DNA from: Zygnema cylindricum
Taxonomy: Eukaryota > Streptophyta > Zygnematophyceae > Zygnematales > Zygnemataceae
DNA: 64,000 bases
Direction: 5' to 3'
NCBI GenBank assembly: GCA_037447655.1
Contig: JBBHKE010002684.1
Location: 199,640-263,639 of the forward strand
Positions 1 through 10,565 of this stretch are shown here, piece by piece. Under the pieces are notes generated by a model. The model saw only the letters and a list, made by a program, of their open reading frames with translations. It had not been told where the DNA came from and searched no databases. A program made the position numbers and the translations under genes. Within the stretch, counting starts at the first letter, position 1. Each line of letters opens with the position of its first letter.

Positions 1-742
1 CCCTGGGGGCTTAATTAAGCTTGGCGAGGGTTTTGTTCAGTTGAAAAAATGGGTTTTGGGGATAAGTCCGGGAGGGGGAAATTGGGAGCGGTTCGAATTA
101 ATTCGGGGGTCCCAAAATCGAAAGGGAAGGAGGGAAGCATTTCTCGACAAAGGTACAAAAAAATAAATAAAATAAATTTTATTTTATTTAAAGTGGATCA
201 AATTGAATTAAATTAAATTGAATTAAACTAAATTGAATTAAACTAAATTGAAGGAATTCGAATTGAATTGAATCAAACCGATTTTTAATCATTCTTAATT
301 GAATTTAGTCAAATTTAATCGAATTTAATCAAATTTAATCAAATTGGGAAAATGAAGGGTGGATGAAATAAAATTGAATTCAATAAAATCGAAGAAAACA
401 AAATTGAATTGAAAAATAAGGAAATTTTAAATAGTTAAGGAGTGAAGAGAAATGTTAGAAAGGAAACACAGGCAAAAGGGGAAAAAAAAATAAAAAAAAA
501 AATAAGGGAAAGTAGAAAGAAGAGAAGGAAAGGGAAGGGAATGGAAGGGAAGGGAAAGTAGAGACTGAAATGAAATGAGAGGGAAGTAAATAATGAAACA
601 AAATAGAAGACAAAAAGAAAGTTTCAAAAAAAAAAAAGGGTAAAGAAAAGAACCGGAAAAAGCAAACATCAATGAAAGAAAATGGAATCAGCTTTTTTTT
701 TTTCATTGTTTTTATTTCTATTTTATTATTTATTATTTTTTT
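1..742. other. AT-rich low-complexity DNA
   Basis: No gene is visible. From about 170 to 420 the sequence is built from variations of AATTGAATTAAA-like words, followed by a purine-rich stretch. Open frames here are translations of simple sequence. Confidence 0.6.
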
Positions 743-779
743 TTGTTTAATTCTTTTAGGAAGAGCAATTTAGTTTTAG

Positions 780-970
780 TTTTGGATTTTTATAGGTTAA
801 GAATTGGAGAGGGAGGCAGAGGGAGGGAGAGGGAGGGAATAAGGGAGGGAAGGGGAGGAAGAGAGGGAAGCAGAGGGAATGGAAGATTAAAGCAGGAGAG
901 GGTGGCAGAAAAGGGGAGAGAGAGGGAAGAGGGGGAGGGGGAGGGGAGGGGAGGGAGAGAGAAAGAGAAA
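780..970. repeat. polypurine (GGGAGA)n-like tract
   Basis: Almost pure G/A on the plus strand, made of GAGGGAGG and GGGAGAGA words. Nothing coding is supported. Confidence 0.7.
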
Positions 971-1589
971 AAGATAGAAGACTGTATTTTTTGGCTTCTG
1001 AGAAGTGGAAACAGGTTTAGTTGGAAATTAGGGTTTTAAATTCTCTTAAGAGTTTTATTAAAAAGTTACAAAAAAGTACTAAGAGTAAAAAAGTACAAAA
1101 GGTACAAAAAAGTACAAAAATACACAGTCAAGTTGTTTTTTTTAGTTTTTTAGTGACCAGATTTTTTTTTTAATTACCCAATTATTTTTTTAATCTGAAA
1201 TTATAATTTTTGGATCGGAAATTAATATTTTGGATCTTAAATTGAACTGTAAAAAATTGTTGGAAGATTTTTGTTGAAATTTTAGGGATTTTTTTTTTCT
1301 GAGAAATCTCTGGAAATTATACTCAAATTTTAGGGCAATTTCTTAATGAAAAACCCTAGGGTGAAATTTTATGACAATTTTCAGTTCTATGTTCTTTTTT
1401 TTTTGGGAAAAAATGTAATTATTTCTTTTGTAAAGTAAATTTTTACTTAAGCTTCCTGCAATAGGGAAATATATTTTCCTTGTGATGTATTATTTTTTTT
1501 TTGTGAGTTTTTTATAAAGTTGAGTGAAAGTTTCAGCCAATTTTAGTAAAATTTTGGTCAATTAAGCTAAATTTTAGCCATTTTATATC

Positions 1590-1800
1590 CAATTTTGATG
1601 AAAATTTGGCCAATTTTTATGAAATTTCATCCGATTTTCATGAGATTTTGCCCCATTTTTTCTGAATTTTTGCCCATTCTTCGAGAAATTCCGAACAAAA
1701 TTTCGACCGATTTTACAAAATTTCCACCAATTTCCATGAGATTTCCCTCGAATTTTTCTGAAAAATTTCGAAACAAAAGTCGATTCAAACCATTTCCAAA
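1590..1800 (+). repeat. degenerate ~27-nt repeat in a probable intron
   Basis: About seven imperfect units built on the words GATTTT / CCAATTTT / ATGAAATTT recur roughly every 27 nt. The stretch lies directly upstream of a pyrimidine tract and AG at 1898-1899, so it is probably intronic. It reads as an open frame only because the repeat period is a multiple of three. Confidence 0.4.
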
Positions 1801-1899
1801 AAAACTTTTTTCACTCGGAGAAGAATTTTTTGCTCGAAAAAAAGAATTTTCGCTCTTATCTTCTAGAACTTTTTTTGCGATGTACTGATTTTTTCGCAG

Positions 1900-2842
1900 G
1901 TTATCTTCATCTGTGACAAGCAGTTCTCAAAAAAAACCCGAATTCGACGGATGGGAACCAGAATGGGACGAAATAGTGCCAAAAACTTCTCCCTCCTCCC
2001 TCTCCTCCTCCTCCCACTCCCTCTCCTCCCACCACCGATTTCGGTCTGCGAATGGGGGTGGAGGAGGAGGAGGAGGAATGGGAGGTCCTTTGTCTTTTCT
2101 GTTTGGTCGAAAAGTGAGTTGCTGGTTACCGATTTCGATTATCGTGGTAGTTTCAATTTTATTATTAGCGTTTTTGACGACTTTTTCGGGAGATTTACTG
2201 TGGCAATCGGTGATGAGACAGGCGAGGTTGAGGGAGGGGGAGAGGGAGAGGGAGGGAGAGAAGTCGAACGGGAGTTTGGATGAAAAATGGGAGGAAAGAT
2301 TGGAGAGAGAATCGGAGATGAAATCGGGGTTGATATCTGAATTGGGTTCGGGGAAGGAGAGAGAGAGGGAGAGAGAGGGAGCGGAAGGAGGGAGAGAGAC
2401 GGTTGCGAAGAAAGGAGTCGAGGAAGGTGTGGGAGGAGAGGGAGAGGGAGAAGGAGAAGGAGAGGGAGCGGAAGGAGGGAGAGAGACGGTTGCGAAGAAA
2501 GGAGTCGAGGAAGGTGTGGGAGGAGAGGGAGAGGGAGAAGGAGAAGGAGAAGGAGAAGGAGGAGGAGGAGAGGATACAGCGTTGTTTAATGGTCGAAAGG
2601 ATGAGGAGAGAGGTGGAAAAAAGGGAGGAGAGGGAGAGAACAGAATCAATATTGGTAATCAGGGGATGGAGGGAGAGAATCATTACGAGGATGAGGTAGA
2701 GAGAGAGGCAAGAAAGAAGAGGGAGGCAGAGTGGAGGAAGAAACAAGAACAAAGCCAACGGGGGATGTGGGGAAGAGGAGTAGGAGGAGGAGGAGGATGG
2801 GGAGGGGGAGGAGGAGGGGGAGGCGGAGGGGAAGAGGCATGA
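1900..2842 (+). CDS. candidate host exon: single-pass membrane protein with Gly/Glu-rich tail
   Basis: This is the only stretch that looks like a host gene. The open frame is entered through a pyrimidine-rich tract ending in CAG at 1897-1899. The apparent first codon at 1913 is GTG and the frame is open back to the splice site, so this is probably an internal exon. Upstream exons were not found. Roughly in order it encodes a Ser/Lys-rich start with the motif FDGWEPEWDEI, a poly-Ser stretch, a poly-Gly stretch, a hydrophobic segment near residues 70-95 (around CWLPISIIVVVSILLLAF) suggesting a single membrane span, then a long charged Glu/Arg/Gly-rich region with an in-frame 29-residue duplication. 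The frame stops at TGA 2840-2842. The same frame then continues open to about 3118 and ends in a non-repetitive stretch (INTVDTSVSNFEKWEKKW). The stop could be a mutation, an assembly error or part of an intron. No family is recognised. Confidence 0.35.
2381..2554 (+). repeat. 87-bp tandem duplication inside the Glu/Gly-rich coding region
   Basis: The word GCGGAAGGAGGGAGAGAGAC starts at 2381 and again at 2468. The unit is 87 bp, exactly 29 codons, so the duplication preserves the reading frame of the surrounding candidate exon. Confidence 0.8.
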
Positions 2843-3779
2843 TGGGGAAGAGGAGGGGAAAGGGAAAGAAGAGGAGGGGGAGAGGGAGGAGGAGGAGGAC
2901 GAGGAGAAGGAGAGAATGAGGAGGAGGCGGCGAGGAGAGGAGGAGGAGGAAGAAAAGGAGGAGGTGTAGGAGGATGTGAAGGAGGAGGAGGAGGAGGTGG
3001 AGGAGGTATCAACACAGTGGACACTTCGGTATCAAATTTTGAAAAATGGGAAAAAAAATGGACATTGGAAAATGCAGGCTTGGAAGAAATTGCTTTTGGG
3101 AAAATTCGATTTTTGTGAAAATCGAGTCTGGAGAAACTCGAAAATTCGATCCTGGAGAGTCGAGTTTTAAAAAAGGTAATCGAGTATAGTTCCCGATCAG
3201 TTGCTTCTGGGACATTTATTTTCGGAAAAACTTCCTTCAGTTTCGTTGAGGAATGGGAAGGGGAGGGGGAGGATGGGGGGGGAAGAGGAGGTGGAGGAGG
3301 AAAAGGTACGGTACCTGACCAGTTGCTTATTTTTCGAATTCTTGACATATCCTCCAGCCTCCAAAAATTTCCTTTAGTTTCCAAGAACTCGTAAAAGACC
3401 TCAAAGATAGTGTTGTAAACTAATGAGTTGTTTCATGAATTTTCGGAAACCCGAAACCTTGAGGGTTTGGTTACACTCTTTTTAAGATCTTTAAGCTTCG
3501 AAGATTTTGGCGATTAAGAATTAACTCTTTTTTTGGGTTCTCTTAGACAAAGGATAAATAGGTATAGGTTTTGCTTATTCGAAAGGATAAAACAGAGGTT
3601 CTCTTTTTGTGAGAAAAAACAAGGGATTGATTTATAGGTAGGAAAAAAGTAAAAAATGTTAGAATTTTTTGTTTACACTCAAAAATGTTTGAGTGTTAAA
3701 TAATAAAATTATTTATTAAACGAGCGGTGCAGCCCCAATGAATAAAGGGCTGTCAAATACATGTGGTATGTCGGCATAT

Positions 3780-3893
3780 GAACATTTACTCTCCCCTCCC
3801 GTCCCCCTCCCTCTCCCTCTCCCCCTCCCCCGTCCCCTCTCTCCCTCTCCCTCTACCTCGCCCTCTCCCTCTCCCCCTCCCTCCCTACCTCTC
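3780..3893. repeat. polypyrimidine CCCTCTCC tract
   Basis: Almost uninterrupted C/T on the plus strand in CCCTCTCC and TCCCCCTC words. Confidence 0.7.
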
Positions 3894-4091
3894 TCAATCT
3901 GAGATGTACTTTAAAAAAAAAAATCAAGGAACAAAACTGAAATGCAAACTTTGGACCAAACTGAAAGGAAAGAGTGGAATGGAATATGGCAACAAGAAAA
4001 CCCTCCCTCTTAAATAAGAAAATAAAGGGTTGAAGGTAACGAGGAAGAAAAGGGAGATATTGACAGAGAAATAGTGAAAAAATTACTACAG

Positions 4092-4480
4092 CGGTTCGTT
4101 TCCCTTCCTCTCTCCCCTTCCCTCACCCCTCATCGAGGCCTTTCCCCTCCTTTCCCTCCTCCTTCTCTCCCTCCCTACTTCCTTCTCTCCCTGCCTACTG
4201 TTACTCCGTGCCTCCTCCTTTCTTGTTTCCCTCTCTCCGGCATTCCCACTCTCTCTTCTTTCCTCCTACTATCTTCCCCCTCCTCCAGCCCCGGCCTTCC
4301 TCTTTCTCTCCTTTCATCCCACCCTCCTCTCCCCCTTACCCCTTCCATTTCGTATTTTGTACTTTCCTACCTCTCTCCCCTCCCTCCCACCTTCCTCCCC
4401 TCCGACGAATACGCGGTGTCACTCCCTCGTGTCTCTCCCCCCGTGTCTCCTTCCCTTCCTCTTTCCCTTCTCTGTCATCT
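4092..4480. repeat. long C/T-rich tract
   Basis: About 390 bp of CCTCTCTCC/CTTCCC words with a few interruptions. The long Pro/Ser/Leu frames through it are simple-sequence translations. Confidence 0.65.
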
Positions 4481-5396
4481 ACAATCCACACCTCCAGGCA
4501 CGTACCTATTTTCGTTTCAACACTTGTAAACACCTTTAATAGTGTATTCCTTTACACGTTTTCTTTTAACATTAAATTGGGTAAAGCCGCCATCGTACGG
4601 CAAGTACATCCACTTCCTCCGATACAAACAGTGGAAAAACTAAAGCGCGGTTTTGGATGCCTTACATTATTTGTCGTTCACTGCTTGATGTGATACGGTA
4701 TTCGTACGGATATTCTGTCTGTACAACAATTGTCGGTGCTCGTCAGTTATGTTGTCGGTTAAGAAAAAGATTGTCGGTTTCGAAATTATATCAAGTTCAA
4801 CAAGAGGTCACGTACGGATTTTGAGTACATGCCGTGCGTACTTGTACGGATGCACGATATTCAAAGTTTCAAACCACACTTGAAAAATGGGAAAACGGAT
4901 GTCATAAATTTTGGGATCCGTACGCCAAGTTTCACAAAATGACAAAAACCGCGGCGGTGACGGTTGGGGCAGTTGGTTTGACCGTTTTGGAGCGTAGCGG
5001 CGGACAAAAGACGCAGTTTTATGCGTCAAAACTCGACAGCTGTGTATACCGAACGACAACTGTCGCTCGCCATCGGACATCATGTTCGGAATGCACTTTT
5101 TCGTTTTTGAAGAATTTCGAAAACGAAGCGCACGGACGTGAACCGTACAAGAATTCATTCCGTCACAAACATATAAGAAACTAGAGGACCAATCAGAAAA
5201 GAGAACACGTAATGTTAAAAAAAAACACCGATGGAAAAAAAGAAAAAAAAGAATGTTCTAAGTTCCTTCGCGGTTATTTTCGCTCTGTACAAACGCTTGC
5301 GTGGCAGTACATTTTGGCTTGGAAGGCTTCGTACATATCATGTCCGCAAAGCGTTTACTTTTCGTACGTACAAGTGGCTCGTTTCACGACACGTTA

Positions 5397-5933
5397 CACC
5401 GCGCATCGTTATTAGTGTCAAAGTCACTAATTTGGGTTCTTAAAATTGTGATTTTTTTCCTCAAATAGGATACATGATTTTAATTTTTCCTTGACGTTAA
5501 TTGAGGTACCGTACAAAATAGCGTAAAGAATGAAAGTACAATAATATCTAAATAGTGTGGTGTACGGTCGATGTCATACCGTACATAAATGTACCTTTTC
5601 AAGTGAAAATTTTACAAAAATGAATTGAATCGGACGAGTACGCATAGCAACGTGCGCTAAAAAAACAGGATTGGTCTGACACGTAAATTAGTTTGACATG
5701 TACGGATATATTAATTTCACTACGGTGTACGATTTTTTATATTTGTACGGATACATCTAATAATGTATATAATGGTACAGAAAATTTTGCATTTTTGCTG
5801 TTCCAAATTAGCGTTAACACTGAAATTAGAATAAACCTTCTTTTTTTTAATTTTCAAATTCTTAATTAGTGTCAATGACGGTATACTTACTTACACATTA
5901 TTTAAAATTTGACACTAATAACGATGCGCGGTG
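5397..5933. mobile_element. MITE with TA target site (Tc1/mariner-like ends)
   Basis: A 537-bp element bounded by 26-bp perfect terminal inverted repeats beginning CACCGCGCATCGTTATTAGT. Dinucleotide TA flanks both sides (5395-5396 and 5934-5935). The related copy at 41821-41840 has the same flanks joined across a single TA (41832-41833), which is a ready-made empty site and confirms both boundaries and the TA duplication. It has no coding capacity. The superfamily is inferred from the TA duplication. Confidence 0.85.
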
Positions 5934-6452
5934 TAGTTGACGTAGGCTAGCGTCACGTGCCAGTTCATTTAGTGTATAAAAATAATTACCATGGTGTACG
6001 CTATTTAAGAATTTGTGAATTTTGGAAAAAATCATACATTCTAATTGTTTGATTATGGTAATTTGGATCTTTGAAAAAAAAAATGTCGGTCGCAAACATG
6101 CTTACACTAATATAGGTCTTCGGACACAATCTGACAAATCGTACACAAATTGTACATTCACACAGTCGAAACGCACCTGTCAGACGAATATGTGCGAACG
6201 GGATTTTTTACGACCTAGTTTTTTTTACTTTTTAGAAAGCACATTCTCATGCGTCCGCGGTTACTAAAACTAATTAATTGTACTTTTTAACTTAAAAAGG
6301 TACATTTATGCACGGTCTGACACTGACCGTACACCACTTTATTTAAGAGACAACGTACTGAAAATATCCCTAAATAGAAAAAGAAAAAAATAGAATTAAC
6401 TACACTAATGGAGAATAAAAAAAAAAAAAGACGGGACGGAATTAGCGTACAC

Positions 6453-6525
6453 AACGCTAATAACGATTGGCCGTGTAGCAAAACGACATACTGTACGCGG
6501 AACACCGCGAATTGTTATTAGCGTT
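6453..6525. repeat. inverted repeat with ~24-nt arms
   Basis: AACGCTAATAACGATTGGCC and its near-complement near 6502-6525 flank a ~25-nt spacer. The arm resembles the end of the TA-type MITE at 5397-5933, so these may be two facing element ends. Confidence 0.55.
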
Positions 6526-6574
6526 GAGAAATTATTAGTGTAAAGAAAAAAATAGCGTCAGTCATTCTAATTAG

Positions 6575-7427
6575 TAGTGTTGGGTATCGGGTAAATTCAT
6601 ATCGCGATAATCTCGATATTCGATATATCGAATATCGATCGAGAAGAATCCTCGATATATCGTACCAAGACAAACATAAATTATCGCGATATATATCGCG
6701 ATATATAGTATTTTTTAAATTTAATATTTTTATTTTTCTATATAATATGTTATTTTAGCGAAAAAGTCAAATTGTCAAATACGCCACGTACGCCGTGAAT
6801 TTCGTTCCGTGACTTAAAGGTAGACGTCGCAAAATCTAATCGACAAAAAAGTACTAATTTTGTAATTCTAATGATTACTTATTTGGGGTATGGTTACACC
6901 ATGAGGTCTCAGTAATATTACGGACAACAAAATTTATGTACTACAGAGGCCTCGGATACATCACGTATCGTTTGTAAATAAGTTTTACATACGTGTTCTA
7001 ATACGAGTCTTTCCACGTAAGCGACTATCAAATCTAAAAAATCATCAAATATCTGGAAACCGACCTTTTTCGTCTGTAAAATTGTACTTGCGTATAACGT
7101 ACGTTTACTTCACAAGTGTACCTCGTCAATGTACCTCAGAGATCTCCTTCACTCTACTGACTTTCAGGAAAAAACCGTATTTCATTCCGGCAAAGATTTT
7201 ACAGTCACTTTATCAGAAGTCACGTGACTTTGATAACCTGTGAGATTTTTTTTTTTTTTTTTTTTTTTTAAGCTTCGATATATCGGCGATACGATATATT
7301 GGCGAAATATCAGCGATATATCGCGATGATTTGAAATTCGATATATCGAAGCGATATATCGATTATCGGGTACCCGAAAATCGATATATATTAAATATCG
7401 GCAAGCGGTCCTCGATACCCAACACTA
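6575..7427. mobile_element. hAT-like MITE (long form)
   Basis: Terminal inverted repeat TAGTGTTGGGTATCG. It is flanked by CTAATTAG (6567-6574) and CTAGTTAG (7428-7435), an 8-bp target duplication with one mismatch, as expected for hAT elements. Both ends are packed with CGATATATCG and TATCGCGATA palindromes. The ~500-bp middle does not encode a transposase that I can see. A shorter relative with the same ends lies at 58549-58897. Confidence 0.85.
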
Positions 7428-7435
7428 CTAGTTAG

Positions 7436-9214
7436 TACCAGGAGACGTGGAATATTATGGTCCACCTACTTAAATAGTGTAGTTTTTTCTACTTAAGGTA
7501 TCAATGTCAAAATTTTGGGGCGCCAATATAGAGTTCAAAATGCTTATAACGATTCGTGGTATACTGCGAGAAAATAAAACACCGCCGTACAAATCTAAAG
7601 TACAAACGTACTAAACAAACCAAAACAAAAAAGAACCAAACTAAAACAAAACTAACTTGCCGCGCCACACAAAATCACATGTAACTATCAAATAAATATT
7701 ACGGCGCTCAACAAAACCGAGACGCTGTTTCACAATGAATTTAAGGGTGCGTATCCATGTGCCTAAGTAAGGGTTTTTTTATGTCATTTTCTTGTAAAAA
7801 TTAGAGCTGAACCGCTTAAGTTTCATCCGTACAAAAAAATAGAAAAAGTGAGAAGTCATCATCGAATTTAGGATGTACTATATGTTGTCGTCTTGTGTTC
7901 TTCGATCCACGGCCACGCCGAAAAACATCATCTTCAAACTTTTCTTTAAAAAACAAGGAAGATGTGTTTCAAAACAAAATATATGCAAAAAACAAATAGA
8001 TACACGTATTCGCACGTGTAAAAATTTTAACACAAATTCCAAACGAATTCAAGCGACGACGAAAGGTACACTATTCGTTATATTTTATCCGTTTGCGTTC
8101 AGGTATAAAGAGGCAAAGTACACAATTTGTTAAGTTTTGTCCGTTTGCGTCAGGTACGGATTTTATTTCGCCAGGGGTCTCAACATTCCGATGCCATTTC
8201 ACGTCAACAGAAAGAACGGCGCAAAGGCAAAATGAATCTTCTTCAACCGTGAAACAGCAAAGGCTGGGAGGCGGTACGTCCACAATGTCACGAACACTCA
8301 TGGGACGACATAATCTTCTACAAAAAATAACGTCCGTCATCAAAGATTGTAGACGTTGACAACCGTCACAGGCATTGTCAACGTATACAATTGTCATACG
8401 CTTAAGTAAGTATGTATTTGTTACACATAGGTGTTAAGACTTACAATTGTTGAATCTTGATTTACGTAATGTTAGTTCGTTGTCAGTGTGGATTAGTTTT
8501 GGTCGCGCGGCAGTTCGCGCATTTTGGTTTTGTTTTGTATAACTTGTTTTAGTATTTCGTGCGTGTACTCTTCACGTGCTCACGATTAGATTTGCTTTGT
8601 TTCGTTTGATTTAAGTTCTATACAAAAATTCGAGAAGTTTTGTTTCGTGCGACCTACGTCTAGTTGTTTCGTTTCGCGTAAGTTAAGTGTACTGTACAGG
8701 ACTAAGTCTGTTTGGTTTCTAGTAGTTTCATTTTGCGTTGTACCATATTTGCGTCTTAGTACATTTAGACAATTATAGAGTTAGTGTTCTAGATTGTTTC
8801 CACGGCTAAGTTAAAAAGCCATCGAGTAAGTTAGCTTGAATATCAATTAGAAAGAAAAATTAAGAGTGAATTAAGAATGAGTTATGAGAAGTGTAATGTT
8901 TAAGATTTAGTTAATATGAGTTTATTTTATTGAGTGTTCAATTTGCCTCTATCTTGGACTATGGGTTATCAATGTGTTGTAATATTTGATTTCATTTTAA
9001 TATCGCTTCCGCATTGAGACATTTAAGTATTTGTGAGCGCATTCGGATTGACTCTTATTCCTATCAATTCGTATCCAAGCAGTTTTCATTCCAGTTAGAT
9101 TTGGGTTAAGAATTGATTAAGAATTCAGAGTTTATAAGTTATGGTGGAGGAATACTCGGCAAAGAAAGAAGACACTGAAGTCAGTTTTGGAGTTGGAGAA
9201 TCAGAAAGTTATCA
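7436..9214. other. intergenic DNA, possibly 5' leader/LTR of element G
   Basis: No protein or RNA gene is convincing. 8430-9200 has the composition of an LTR or leader and leads straight into the gag frame at 9215, but no second LTR copy exists in the window to define its edges. Confidence 0.3.
8071..8397 (-). CDS. doubtful Cys-rich open frame
   Basis: A 108-residue frame with about a dozen cysteines (CDGCQRLQ, CFTVEEDSFCLC) on the minus strand. The composition is less repetitive than most shadow frames here, but there is no recognised domain, no splice evidence and no second copy in the window. It may be chance. Confidence 0.12.
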   Translation of the reverse strand: MTIVYVDNACDGCQRLQSLMTDVIFCRRLCRPMSVRDIVDVPPPSLCCFTVEEDSFCLCAVLSVDVKWHRNVETPGEIKSVPDANGQNLTNCVLCLFIPERKRIKYNE

Positions 9215-10565
9215 ATGGCGAAGGAGAGTCTCACAATTCAGTTTGATTCAGCGACTATGGAGGAACTTTACGAATTTCTAAAGGCAAAGATAGAAGAAGA
9301 ATCTTCTGGTAAAACTCCTACCTTTGGTGGAAATTCAGATGATGAGAGTCCTAAGAAGAAAGTCAAAAAGGGAAAAATGGAAATACCTTTTTATGATGAT
9401 GATGATGAGTCGAGTTCAGATGAAGAGTCGGATTATAAAGTGTCTTCTAAAACTATCATGTTTAATGGAAATAATTATCCCGTGTGGAGGAGATATATTC
9501 AAGGAACCTTTACTCCAAAGAAATTTGTGGAAAATACTTACAGGAGAAGAGAAAAGACCATTAGATGCAAAAGGAAGAAAAAAGTGGGATGCTAAAGATA
9601 TGGCAGCTATGATTGCTTTACTTCAAAGCAGTTGTAGTTTAGTTCATGGGCATATGTTAACCTATGATACAGCTCATGCTTGTTTGAATTATTTACAAAA
9701 TTTGTATGAGAAAGGATTCACAACTAAGTCTAATTATGTGTTTTAAGACTTCATTCAGTTTAGGATGAAAAGTAATGAGTCGATTGATGATGCTCTAAAA
9801 AAATTTAATGTTTTGATAGAGCAGTTGAATAGCGCAGGAAACTTTCATCCTGAAGATGAAAAAGTATTTTTGTTTTTAAATGGATTACCATCTATGTTTG
9901 ATGCCACAGTTGAAGTCGTAAGATCTACAGAGAAACCCACTTTTGATTTTGCTATTAACCTTTTAAAAAGTGCAGAGAAGAGTAAAGAGAAAGATGGTAG
10001 AGGATTTGGAAATAGTAATGTAAACCTCACTAACACGTCTGAGCTATATTCTCTACGTGGTCGTGGAGGTAGAGGAAGGTTTAGATCATGAGAGGGTAGA
10101 AACAATTTTCAGTATTCAGGTTTTGGAAGAGGTTATAGCGATTAGGGCGATCTAAGTCATTTTCTTTGTTATAAGTGTAATAAAGAAAGACATATGGCTA
10201 CTAACTGTCCAGATAGGAAAAAACAATGTAATATTTGTCGGAAATGGGGACATGTTAGTGCTCAGTGTTATCAACAAAATGGAGGAGGATCATATTACTA
10301 CTCGGAAAAAGGAAGAGGTCAAAATGGACAACGAGGACAAGGTGGTGGAAGATTTGGACAATCACGTAGAGGAGGACATCAAACCAACTATTCAGATTTG
10401 AATGACGATCAAGGCGATAAAAATCTAAACTTTTCTATGATCATGAAAGAATATGGAAATGTTGTTGTTAATTGTGCATGTGGGAGTCAAAGTTATAAAG
10501 ATTGGATAGTTGATTCAGGAGCAACTCATCATGTTTATAATAATCTTAGTTTGTTTACACGTTTT
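9215..10565 (+). pseudogene. gag: copia gag with two zinc knuckles (element G)
   Basis: Structural capsid/nucleocapsid protein remnant. It starts MAKESLTIQFDSATMEEL, passes an acidic region (DDDDESSSDEES), then the capsid region (DEKVFLFLNGLP), an RGRGGRGRFR arginine-glycine segment, and two CCHC knuckles (CYKCNKERHMATNC and CNICRKWGHVSAQC). Frame changes near 9530. Stops at TAA 9744, TGA 10089 and TAG 10143 sit where CAA, CGA or CAG would keep the frame going. Confidence 0.85.

Larger units (their letters stand above)
4800..6574. repeat. noncoding repeat family X, copy 1
   Basis: Blocks of this region recur in the same order of motifs near 41140-41860. The stretch beginning AGAGGACCAATCAGA (5183; 41597), the stretch ATGTCGGTCGCAAACATGCT (6083; 41191) and the word GACGTAGG...CGTCACGTGCCAG (5939; 41837) are shared. 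The DNA is unusually rich in GTAC/CGTAC palindromes. No protein is evident. Confidence 0.6.

Noticed and set aside
1927-3384. Pro/Ser-rich minus-strand genes
   Set aside because: They are reverse translations of GGA/GAG repeats.
4074-4700. Pro/Ser/Leu-rich plus-strand genes
   Set aside because: Simple-sequence translations of a pyrimidine tract in several frames.
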